Of a stretch of 55,090 nucleotides of DNA, positions 18,710 through 26,950 are shown one piece after another; within the stretch, counting starts at the first letter, position 1, and the number at the start of each line of letters is the position of its first letter. A program made the translations under genes and the position numbers. The notes beneath the pieces are model-generated. The model saw only the letters and a program-made list of their open reading frames with translations. It searched no databases and had not been told where the DNA came from. The DNA comes from Bacteroidaceae bacterium (lineage in GTDB: Bacteria; Bacteroidota; Bacteroidia; Bacteroidales; Bacteroidaceae), in contig BLLV01000047.1 in NCBI GenBank assembly GCA_011959205.1, positions 1-55,090 on the forward strand, in the 5' to 3' direction.

Positions 18710-19225
18710 TTATATACACTGTTTGATAAACTCGCGCACCTCATGCCGCCCTATCCTTAAATGGTTTTCAACGGTACGATGCGAAAGATTTAATTCCGCT
18801 GAAATATCTGAAATAGATTTGTCTTCAAAACGACTCATTGTATAAATAGTCCGACGCTGTGGAGGAAGCAAAGACAATCTGTGTTTCTCACACGCTTCCA
18901 AATCATCGGCCACCACACGAAGCTCAGTCTCATCGGCATAAGTTGCCGTATGCTCATATAAATAAGAAGTTACTTCCTGCCTCTTATAATAACGACGTAA
19001 ATAGTCAGTCACCAAATTACGGGCAATAGTAAAAATGAAATACTTAATAGTCTCTGCACAGAGCATCCGGCCGTAGTCCATCAGCCGCACATACACATCT
19101 TGCGCCAAGTCTTCCGCCTCTTCTTTATGACCTATCTTATAATAAATATACAGATAGACCGAATGATGATAATTCGTATAAGAGTCCTCTATTAATTGAG
19201 TAGATTTCATGGATATGTTCTTCAT
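18710..19225 (-). CDS. ECF RNA polymerase sigma factor, PUL A
   Basis: About 171 aa from 19225 (MKNISMKST). The in-frame ATG at 19297 is less likely because a TATATTTG -7 element (19258-19265) lies between the two. Region 2 is seen as EEAEDLAQDVYVRLMDY and TIARNLVTDYLRRYY. Region 4 is an HTH, PPQRRTIYTMSRFEDKSIS followed by SHRTVENHLRIGRHEVREF. It would direct polymerase to SusC/PUL promoters. Bacteroides ECF sigma genes in PULs are normally followed by a FecR-like anti-sigma gene; none is present, and the gene sits between an AraC-type membrane regulator and SusC. How it is held inactive is unknown. Confidence 0.88.
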   Translation of the reverse strand: MKNISMKSTQLIEDSYTNYHHSVYLYIYYKIGHKEEAEDLAQDVYVRLMDYGRMLCAETIKYFIFTIARNLVTDYLRRYYKRQEVTSYLYEHTATYADETELRVVADDLEACEKHRLSLLPPQRRTIYTMSRFEDKSISDISAELNLSHRTVENHLRIGRHEVREFIKQCI

Positions 19226-19257
19226 GTTTTCAGCTTTTTGGGTTACGTTTACAAATG

Positions 19258-19265
19258 CAAATATA
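19258..19265 (-). promoter_or_regulatory. -7 element before the sigma gene
   Basis: TATATTTG on the minus strand, about 33 nt before the preferred ATG at 19225. The -33 region at the right spacing is only a T-run, so the promoter is weak or activator-dependent. It argues against the longer sigma start. Confidence 0.45.
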
Positions 19266-19425
19266 AAAGGTAGAAAAACAAAAAAAGCACTTTTCATGTC
19301 CCAATAAATCTCATATCATTACCCTAGACAAAAAACATCTTAAGCCACTAATTTATAGCAGCTTAAGAATTCGAGACTATCAGTATCATATAATAATTTG
19401 AAACTCTCAACAAGAAAAAGCAGGG

Positions 19426-22239
19426 TTATTCATTGTTTTTCCCAATACTTCGGATATACTCATTGGGAGTGATATTAGTAGCTTTTTTGAAATATCGGAA
19501 AAAAGAAGCTCTTGAACCGAATCCGCACAGCTCCGACAAAGCACTCAAAGTGTACTTAGCATATTCATCTTTCTCTACCAAACGTTTGAATTCAGCTATA
19601 CGGTAATCATTGATATAATCATAATAATTACGATTTAAATACTGATTAAACAAATAGGACAGAGTATGAGATGACGTGCCAATGGATATAGCCAAATCGG
19701 CAATCTTCAAATTAGGATTGATATAAGGCTTTTCTTTATGCATAACAATCTCCAATTTCTCTGCCAACCGTTTACATTCCTCCACACTTATCTTATTTGT
19801 CCCGTACTTCTCTTCTACTACAACATTGGTTTCCTCAACCGACTGGGTTTCCTTTTCTATTACTTTATCAGAATCCGGCATTGGCTCTTCCCTTTCGGCC
19901 TCCACCTCTTTCTTTTTTTGATAAAGAACAGCAATACCTCCGGTCACCACAGCTATGACGATGAACAATATGCTCCATATACTGATAGAAGAAGCAATTT
20001 TGACTGTCAACTGAGTTTCTGACTCCGGATTTCCCATCCGCCTTACTTTAAAAGTATAATTACCGGACGGTAAATCATAATAAGTCATATCCGAACGCCC
20101 CGTCAAAGTTGTCCATCCGGTATCTTCTCCCTCCAATTGATATTCGTATGACATAAAGGCAGGAGCCGTATAACTGAAATCGGAAAAGTAGAAGGTAACA
20201 TTCTTTTGAGAAGCTTCCAATGAAATTTCAGGCTTTATACCCTCTTTCACAACAGATTGCACGACAGATTTTCCATTTACATACACATCGGTTATGGCAA
20301 CCGGATAAGGAATGGATTTCTTCTGATTTATCCGCACTGCATCCAAATACAAAAGCCCCTTGGAGTTTCCAAACCAAATGCCGTTCTCATCACGTACCGG
20401 CTGGCAAAGCGTAAAGATAGAACTGGGGATGCCATCAACAAAATTATAAGGAATAAAATGATCTTTCTTATCATACCGGAACAAACCATTGTTAGTTCCC
20501 AGCCATAGCCACTTTTCACGATCCTCTACAACAAACATCCCATCATTCCCTTCTATAGGAGTTCCCGGCTGCAAACGCCTGAAAGAAATCATTGACAAAT
20601 CAGAGATAAAAAGAGAGCCTTTGTCCGGAAAAAAATAAAGATCATGGTTGGAATCTTCATAGATCACTCTTATTTTTTCCTTATGAATAAATCCCTCAGG
20701 AAATACATCGGTTTTCAATGTCCGGGCAGAGGGGTCCCAAATGCACATTCCATTTTCTGTACATATCCATCCTTTATGAGTGGAATCAAAATAGATTTCA
20801 TATACGTTCCCTTCTGGCAACTTAGAATTGGCACTGGTATAATGAGCTATCTGTCTGCCGTCTTTATAGCAGAATATTCCTAATGATGTCCCTATCCACA
20901 AATTATTTTCACGATCCTGCTTGATACAAAAAATATGTCCCTTGCTGAAAGGCATTCCTCCATCCGGTTCAAAATCTCTGAGTGTCAAAGTCGCAGGATT
21001 TAAAACATACATTCCACCACCGTATGTACCTATATAATACTCATTCTGATAATACAAACAACTGAAAATCATATTTGAGCGTAACTGTGGAACCTTGAAA
21101 CTTTTATAACGATGATTTTCTTCGTCAATATAAAAAAGTCCGTCACGAGATCCAATCAGCTTCTCTTTCCCCTTAATGGCAAGTGCACGTACCGGCATAT
21201 CTCCGGAATCAAAAAAAGGAGCATACGTATAAGTGGAGAACAACCCACTCTGATATAATGTGTAATCCAATCCCAGCTGATAGAATCCTACCCATATCAA
21301 ACCTTCTTTATCAACCAAAACAGAATAAACGGAATTAGAACGCAAAGTTTCATCCTTCCCTGTTTCATGACGTATGGAACGAACAACTTTCTTTTTATCC
21401 GTTGATACAAAATGAACTCCGTTACCATCCGTTCCCACATACAAAAGGCTTTTTCCATCACCGGACAAAGAAGAAATTACATTACAACCCACATCAACAA
21501 AACGGGCAAATTCTTTAGTTTGTGTATCAAAACCAATGATTCCCTGCCCCATCGTTCCCAAATAAAGCATACTCCCTATCCTGGCTATATTCTTAAAAGA
21601 ACAAACATGCTTCTCTTCCATCACATTATGATAAGCCTCTATTTTTCTATCTGAGAGTCGCAGAGAATAAAGACCATTCTCCGTAGCCATCCAAAGTATT
21701 CCATCTTCTCCCAAATTCAAGCCACCAATAGAGTTCGCCGCCGACAACATATTAGGATCTATCATAATTTGGTTCAAGCTCCCTCCTTTATAAATGAAAA
21801 GCCCCCTTTCTGTTCCGATATAAAGTATTCCTTTCCCATCGTGTAAAAGAGAGCGCACAGCATATCCTATCGTTTCACGGGCAATGGGCTCCAAACTATT
21901 TTTCTGCTTGCTAACACGCCATAATCCACTGCCATTCCCCATCCACAATTCATTACCGGGCATCTCAGCAATGGCATTTACCCGTTTCAATTTTTCATCT
22001 GAACCCGGAATAAGATAATGCTTGAAATGAATTCCATCAAAACATTCCAATGAATTGCCGGTTCCCAACCAAACATAACCTAAAGAATCTTTATAAATGG
22101 CGTTCACCACTAAATCTGATAATCCCTCAGTTACAGACAAGCCACGAAAAGCGTAGGAACGAGAGAAAATGGGTAAAGACAAGAATATAAGAAACAATAT
22201 AAATATAAATCTTAAAATGTTTTTCATTACATTGTGCAT
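19426..22239 (-). CDS. Reg_prop/Y_Y_Y membrane sensor fused to AraC HTH (no kinase), PUL A
   Basis: A 937-aa regulator; 22227 is an alternative start. Order: signal/anchor (about 5-30), a two-propeller periplasmic region made of Reg_prop repeats (IYKDSLGYVWLGTG, DGILWMATENGLYSL, REKWLWLGTNNGLFRYD), Y_Y_Y domain (FSYTAPAFMSYEYQLEGED, about 655-745) and one membrane helix (about 753-773). An acidic linker and an AraC-family DNA-binding domain (about 825-937, with LSELCGFGSRASFFRYFKKA) follow. The layout equals a Bacteroides hybrid two-component system, but HisKA, HATPase and receiver domains are absent: only about 50 residues separate the helix from the HTH region. It must signal without a phosphorelay, perhaps by ligand-driven dimerisation. 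It lies upstream of the sigma gene on the same strand. Confidence 0.9.
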   Translation of the reverse strand: MHNVMKNILRFIFILFLIFLSLPIFSRSYAFRGLSVTEGLSDLVVNAIYKDSLGYVWLGTGNSLECFDGIHFKHYLIPGSDEKLKRVNAIAEMPGNELWMGNGSGLWRVSKQKNSLEPIARETIGYAVRSLLHDGKGILYIGTERGLFIYKGGSLNQIMIDPNMLSAANSIGGLNLGEDGILWMATENGLYSLRLSDRKIEAYHNVMEEKHVCSFKNIARIGSMLYLGTMGQGIIGFDTQTKEFARFVDVGCNVISSLSGDGKSLLYVGTDGNGVHFVSTDKKKVVRSIRHETGKDETLRSNSVYSVLVDKEGLIWVGFYQLGLDYTLYQSGLFSTYTYAPFFDSGDMPVRALAIKGKEKLIGSRDGLFYIDEENHRYKSFKVPQLRSNMIFSCLYYQNEYYIGTYGGGMYVLNPATLTLRDFEPDGGMPFSKGHIFCIKQDRENNLWIGTSLGIFCYKDGRQIAHYTSANSKLPEGNVYEIYFDSTHKGWICTENGMCIWDPSARTLKTDVFPEGFIHKEKIRVIYEDSNHDLYFFPDKGSLFISDLSMISFRRLQPGTPIEGNDGMFVVEDREKWLWLGTNNGLFRYDKKDHFIPYNFVDGIPSSIFTLCQPVRDENGIWFGNSKGLLYLDAVRINQKKSIPYPVAITDVYVNGKSVVQSVVKEGIKPEISLEASQKNVTFYFSDFSYTAPAFMSYEYQLEGEDTGWTTLTGRSDMTYYDLPSGNYTFKVRRMGNPESETQLTVKIASSISIWSILFIVIAVVTGGIAVLYQKKKEVEAEREEPMPDSDKVIEKETQSVEETNVVVEEKYGTNKISVEECKRLAEKLEIVMHKEKPYINPNLKIADLAISIGTSSHTLSYLFNQYLNRNYYDYINDYRIAEFKRLVEKDEYAKYTLSALSELCGFGSRASFFRYFKKATNITPNEYIRSIGKNNE

Positions 22240-22268
22240 ATTTGGAACCTCGTGTTTATCAAATTATG

Positions 22269-22300
22269 CAAATATAGTGAAAAGGGAATATATTTTCCCT
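22269..22300 (-). promoter_or_regulatory. -7 element and palindrome before regulator A
   Basis: TATATTTG lies at 22269-22276 on the minus strand, about 30 nt before the start of the regulator. Just upstream, in the space between the -7 and -33 regions, is an 18-nt inverted repeat AGGGAA-N6-TTCCCT (22283-22300). The palindrome could be an operator for autoregulation. I see no perfect TTTG at -33. Confidence 0.35.
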
Positions 22301-22312
22301 ATCAAAAAAGAA

Positions 22313-22366
22313 AAAATCATCATCCACTTCTTATTTGCTATATGAAAAAGAAAGGATGATGATTTT
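22313..22366 (-). terminator. Intrinsic terminator after the heparinase II/III-like gene
   Basis: Perfect 13-bp arms (AAAATCATCATCC at 22313-22325; complement at 22354-22366) with a 28-nt loop are followed on the minus strand by a U-run. It lies 31 nt past the heparinase-like stop. Confidence 0.75.
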
Positions 22367-22396
22367 AAAAGATTACTTTATGAAAGAAAGTTTATA

Positions 22397-25135
22397 TCAA
22401 AGTTTACGTAAATCATGTCCGGGCAACAAATTATATTCTTTTCCATTCATTCTGAGTTTACAAGGTGTAGAAGCTGCATATTTCCAAACGCCCTCTTTAT
22501 ACACCAACACCACATCTGTTACTGTCAATGAACTTATTTCAACATACGGAGTTTTCAATAGTGTACCTCCTCCCAAAAAGAAAATACAATCATCGCCTTG
22601 TTTATTTCCCCACAATGCATAAGCAGCTTGTACAGTCATTTCCCCACTTTTGCACAAATGGCCTGCATCATCCGAAGAAATAATCCGGTCCACACGCCCC
22701 TCTTTTTGTTGGATACAAATTCCGACATGACTTCCCGCCACATCACTTTTCACCTCTGGAAAAGTAACGGAGGAAATACATCCCGGCTCCCTTACAGAAG
22801 AGGGTTCATAAACAGCTACAAACGGACGGTTCCAAGCTTCACTTTGTTGGCGGGCCACAAAAGTCAACGTAGGTTGCTCTTTGATAGCATAAGGCATATC
22901 CGGAATCCGGCTCAACCCTTCAGTCATCGGGCTCAAAGCCGAGAACACTTTACGTTCAGGAGCACCTTTCATCCACATATTCATACTGATATTATCCTTA
23001 TCCGGCATCTGTATAGTAAACGTTGTTTTAATATCTTTGGACGTCTCGGCACTTTTCTTATCAAACAAATAAGAATAGGCACCTATATGGGCCCCTGCAA
23101 AAGCCAATTCCTCCGTTGGCTGAAGAGATAAGCTACTCCCGTCAGCAGCAGTCAAGTTCATAGTTTGTCCCATATTATGATAAAAATAATCATGCATTTT
23201 ATCTCCTCCCTCCACTTTCCTGCTACGGAAAATATCAACATAATATCCGTTCTTTTCTCCTGTAGTCACAATACTCATCATACGGTTTTGATCAGCCTGT
23301 GACTCAGGTTCACGGAAAAAGACTTCACTATAACTCACAGGCTGATAATCTACTTTCATCCCTGCTTCGGGGTAGCAGTTCAATAATTTGAAAGCATGAT
23401 TGCTTTTCATAACCGGATAAGAAGAGATTCCATCTACGCAAACCGTATTGTGTGCAGGAAACTGACTATAATACTCCAAATAATCCAAACCGGAATAAAG
23501 GGTCAAGCCGATACCTCCATCCGGTGCCAGACGATATCCTTTTCCATAAAGTTCCATGCTGATGCCATTGGCGTGCATGTGATTCCCTTCACTGGCATTT
23601 TGGGCAATCATCAAACTATGACGTTTATCCATGCCATTGCGTTGTACCAGCCAACTGGCATTGGGAGCATAAAAAGTAGGAGTTACATAATCATTGATAT
23701 CACCGGCAGGTATCTTATCATCAATCACTAAAGGCTTGTCACTGAAAAAAGAAGTTACCGCCACCCTCACATTTTTCTTTTCAGCAGCCGGTTTGGAGGC
23801 ATCGGGATCAAATAACTTCAACATAGCAGTAAATTGTCTTTCCTGATCTTTTTTACCATGCTTCTGCGCATTAGCTACCATACGGGCAAAGATAGTAGGA
23901 TTCAATTTACCGGGATGTGTATCGCCAAAACCCATTGTCATACGATCCGGAAACAAATATTGCGGGTCGGCGGCCACCGCTTTTTTTATGACAGGAATCT
24001 CCCCGGTCAGGTCCATACCCAAATTACGGTCAAAGATAGTGACCATATCCGTATAATCCCCGACAACTACCTGACTATAACCCGGACATTCAGCCCAAAT
24101 ACCGGTTTCAGCATCATAACCATAATCAGCAAGCTGTTTCAGTGACCATTGACGGATGGAAGAACGATTCAACACATAATCAATATAATACTCGCCTCCC
24201 TTTTTATCCGGATAAGAAGCATCAGATTCCAAAATCATGCCGATGCTCATGATATAACGCGCCTGCATCAGATTCCAGTTATTATGCGGCACTCCATTAT
24301 CAATGATATTATCCGCCCATTTCTTGAATGCTCCGGCATAGATGTCCATCTTATCAGCCTTATCGGTTTTCAAATAATCATATAAAAAATCATACAATGG
24401 AACCAAAGCGTTTACAGCGTCCTCGTGAATGACTTCAAAACTGCTCATACCCACCAAAGTCTGCTGATGTCCATGATTCAAATCCTTGGGAACATTCCGG
24501 TAATAAATCCCCGTCATATAAGTGTCAAATACCGAAGCTGCCAAATCAGCATATTTCTTCTCCCCGGTCATCCACCAAAGAAAAGCGGCATCACGGGCGA
24601 TACCCAGTATCTCTACATTAATACTTTGGATGATATTTCCGGTTTTACTGATATTCACCCATTCGTACGGTCTGCCTTCCAACGTCCCATTTGCCAGATA
24701 CATTCCCCGAGCATCTTCCTGATAAGGCTTCAAATCTTCCAGCTTGGAACGTACATAGTTAGTTGCATGACTGCGTGCACCGGTATACATCACCGTAGGA
24801 GCCGGCGCCTTCTCTCCTCCTGCATGTTCATAATATTCTCCTTTAATATATACCTCCGTTGCATGAGTTTTCCAATACATTTGCAAACGGGAAGTAAGCC
24901 ATTCAGGCCCTCGGTCAGCATACCGGTCAGTCCGTTGCTTTAACTTTTCAAACACTTCCTGTGCCCACGGTTCTTCCTTTATCAACTTCTGCGTTTCAAC
25001 TTTGCCATTACTATCCGTCAGATAACGGGGATGACCTTGTGACAGTTTCACCGATAAGGAAGTTTCCTGTGCATATAATACACTTGTTACAAGCAAGCAT
25101 ATCCATAAAACGATCTTTCTCATAATTCTATTCAT
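22397..25135 (-). CDS. Heparinase II/III-like polysaccharide lyase candidate
   Basis: The 912-aa protein has a signal peptide (MRKIVLWICLLVTSVLYAQ). An N-terminal alpha/alpha toroid (about 90-440; AFLWWMTGEKKYADLAASVF, GVPHNNWNLMQARY, WAECPGYSQVV) precedes a heparinase II/III-type beta-sandwich. That second part has NASEGNHMHANGISMELYG and QFPAHNTVCVDG, the His- and Asn-bearing strands typical of the fold. Lyases of this fold cleave beside uronic acids and leave an unsaturated uronate, which fits the GH88 at 42125-43351. The PL family and substrate cannot be fixed by eye. It lies 89 nt after the alpha/beta hydrolase on the same strand and has a strong terminator. Confidence 0.78.
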   Translation of the reverse strand: MNRIMRKIVLWICLLVTSVLYAQETSLSVKLSQGHPRYLTDSNGKVETQKLIKEEPWAQEVFEKLKQRTDRYADRGPEWLTSRLQMYWKTHATEVYIKGEYYEHAGGEKAPAPTVMYTGARSHATNYVRSKLEDLKPYQEDARGMYLANGTLEGRPYEWVNISKTGNIIQSINVEILGIARDAAFLWWMTGEKKYADLAASVFDTYMTGIYYRNVPKDLNHGHQQTLVGMSSFEVIHEDAVNALVPLYDFLYDYLKTDKADKMDIYAGAFKKWADNIIDNGVPHNNWNLMQARYIMSIGMILESDASYPDKKGGEYYIDYVLNRSSIRQWSLKQLADYGYDAETGIWAECPGYSQVVVGDYTDMVTIFDRNLGMDLTGEIPVIKKAVAADPQYLFPDRMTMGFGDTHPGKLNPTIFARMVANAQKHGKKDQERQFTAMLKLFDPDASKPAAEKKNVRVAVTSFFSDKPLVIDDKIPAGDINDYVTPTFYAPNASWLVQRNGMDKRHSLMIAQNASEGNHMHANGISMELYGKGYRLAPDGGIGLTLYSGLDYLEYYSQFPAHNTVCVDGISSYPVMKSNHAFKLLNCYPEAGMKVDYQPVSYSEVFFREPESQADQNRMMSIVTTGEKNGYYVDIFRSRKVEGGDKMHDYFYHNMGQTMNLTAADGSSLSLQPTEELAFAGAHIGAYSYLFDKKSAETSKDIKTTFTIQMPDKDNISMNMWMKGAPERKVFSALSPMTEGLSRIPDMPYAIKEQPTLTFVARQQSEAWNRPFVAVYEPSSVREPGCISSVTFPEVKSDVAGSHVGICIQQKEGRVDRIISSDDAGHLCKSGEMTVQAAYALWGNKQGDDCIFFLGGGTLLKTPYVEISSLTVTDVVLVYKEGVWKYAASTPCKLRMNGKEYNLLPGHDLRKL

Positions 25136-25224
25136 TCTCTTTCACAAAAATACGTATCATAGAGCTATTCCACTCAATCCAAATGAATTATTTTATCATC
25201 CGCTTCTTCCATTCAAATTTAAAG

Positions 25225-26838
25225 TTACCGAATATAAAATGTTTGCTTTACCGGCTCTGCAGTCTTTATCTTAGGATCAGAGGTTTTTCCGTATTGCCAT
25301 GCTATTACAGTTACTTTTACCGAATAGGTGGTTTTTGGAGGAATAGCAGTTAATATCAATCGATTACCATCCACATAAGCCGGTCCCGATTCCACATAAA
25401 AATCGACCGGCAAGCCACAACTGGAAACAGCAGATAAAGAAACGTACTTAGTACCGCGCTTTATGTCCGGTAACGTTGCAAACTTAATATGTTGCGGCTG
25501 TCCTTCCGTATTTTTTACCGGAATTGTCATCTGAGCTTGCTGAACAGCCGGTTTATATTCTCCGTCTCCCGGATGAGTTATAGAAAAAACAATATCCGAT
25601 TTCCTGTCTGTCCATAAAGTCCCCCGATTCCACTGTATTCGAAATGTCACAGAATCAACTAAAACAGCCGGACCGGTAATCATCTGCAGGACCGGAGCTT
25701 TTCCAGCATGACCAATAGATGCCCCAACAGGCAAATCAGTCCAATTGGAAAGTCGGGGACTTTCTCCTGGAACAGTATCCAAAAAAACAGGGGTCAATTG
25801 AAATGTGATACCATCGTCCTGTGGCATAAAAGCCGGGTGAACTTGTAAATGAGTATTCTGTTGGGATACTGTTTTTCCGTTTTGAGACACACTTACCAAT
25901 TGTGGCTTCATATCGTAATATCGGGATTGATACGCCAAAGTAGCCTCTATCATCTCACGATCAAAAAACCAAAATGCTTGTGCAGGATTCCCTTTAAATT
26001 GATTTACCGGTGCCGGAATACTTGAAGGCTTTTCATTTTTTTTCCATCGCTCCATCAACCATCCCTCCTTGGTCGGATCTACGTGTCCATAATGTATTGC
26101 CTTCTTGATATAAAGAGCTATATATTGTGCTTTTTCCGGGGTATAGGCAAAGTGTCCTTCAGCAGGACAGGCCAACATGCTTAAAGGCAGCAATGGATGC
26201 TCCTTACGTTCTTTCAAACCTTCATCGCTCCATGTATGTGCTGATTCATATTCTCCCATGGTTTCCAGACAAGGAATTTTATTGATGTTACGTTCTCCCC
26301 AAATATCCGGACATAGCCAGCGATCACGATGATATGGCCACTGACCACTGACAGAAATACATGCCAATGTACGTTCCGGTTTATAGGCAGCAAGATAATA
26401 AGGCCAACTAGCAGCTGCCGAATGTCCTATGGCTATTAAAGGAGCTGTAGACAACTCTTTATATCCAGATACTTCAGCAAGATCTGCCAAAAGACCATCC
26501 AACGTTTCCCATGCCCCATCCGTAAAATCAAATCCATGATTGAAAGAAGGACATACCCATATTTGAGCAACATCAAGCTCAGCCATACGTTGTCGGAAAG
26601 CCTCATCTTCAAGGATGGAGATTTCCTCCATATTGTGTTGGGCAACCAAGATTGCTTTTACTTGTTCACACTGTCCGGGAATCCACAAGTAAGCCCTTGA
26701 CTCAGAATTTTTGGGATGAGTGCTAAAATTACGAACAGGTACAGACCATTGCCAAATTCCTGTTTGTGCAACAAGCGTAAATAATAAAAACCAACCGAAT
26801 ATTCCAAATAAAAATACATGTTTCATAGCTATCTTCAT
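25225..26838 (-). CDS. Secreted alpha/beta hydrolase (carbohydrate esterase candidate)
   Basis: The 537-aa protein has an N-terminal signal/anchor (about 6-25). The first half (about 45-290) is an alpha/beta hydrolase with nucleophile elbow AIGHSAAA (Ser about 140) and a likely catalytic-His segment CPAEGHFAYTPE. The second half (about 310-537) looks like beta-sandwich material. It is wedged between a lyase and a divergent GH3 in a PUL, so removal of ester groups that block lyase or glycosidase access is a reasonable role. I do not recognise a named CE family. It is transcribed away from GH3 across a 112-nt shared upstream region. Confidence 0.65.
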   Translation of the reverse strand: MKIAMKHVFLFGIFGWFLLFTLVAQTGIWQWSVPVRNFSTHPKNSESRAYLWIPGQCEQVKAILVAQHNMEEISILEDEAFRQRMAELDVAQIWVCPSFNHGFDFTDGAWETLDGLLADLAEVSGYKELSTAPLIAIGHSAAASWPYYLAAYKPERTLACISVSGQWPYHRDRWLCPDIWGERNINKIPCLETMGEYESAHTWSDEGLKERKEHPLLPLSMLACPAEGHFAYTPEKAQYIALYIKKAIHYGHVDPTKEGWLMERWKKNEKPSSIPAPVNQFKGNPAQAFWFFDREMIEATLAYQSRYYDMKPQLVSVSQNGKTVSQQNTHLQVHPAFMPQDDGITFQLTPVFLDTVPGESPRLSNWTDLPVGASIGHAGKAPVLQMITGPAVLVDSVTFRIQWNRGTLWTDRKSDIVFSITHPGDGEYKPAVQQAQMTIPVKNTEGQPQHIKFATLPDIKRGTKYVSLSAVSSCGLPVDFYVESGPAYVDGNRLILTAIPPKTTYSVKVTVIAWQYGKTSDPKIKTAEPVKQTFYIR

Positions 26839-26884
26839 TGTTTATTATAAAAACGAACCGGAATCAAGAAACACTCAAATAATC

Positions 26885-26915
26885 TTTCAAGAAAATAAGC
26901 AAAATTCTATCTTTG
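26885..26915 (+). promoter_or_regulatory. Promoter for GH3
   Basis: TTTC (26885-26888), 19 nt, then TATCTTTG (26908-26915), with one mismatch in -33. It gives a leader of roughly 30 nt before the ATG at 26951. It lies in the divergent region shared with the alpha/beta hydrolase gene. Confidence 0.6.
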
Positions 26916-26950
26916 CACATATATAAACATACATAAAAAAATCAGATCGT

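Noticed and set aside
18667-18744. N-terminal extension of the PUL A SusC
   Set aside because: It would overlap the sigma gene and put 26 extra residues before a clean signal peptide.
19226-19297. Longer start of the PUL A sigma factor
   Set aside because: A TATATTTG -7 element lies inside this stretch, and the extra residues form a hydrophobic leader unlike ECF sigma factors.
19330-19372. CTTAAG pair between the sigma and regulator genes as a terminator
   Set aside because: Only 6-bp arms with a loop of over 15 nt and no T-run; too weak to report.
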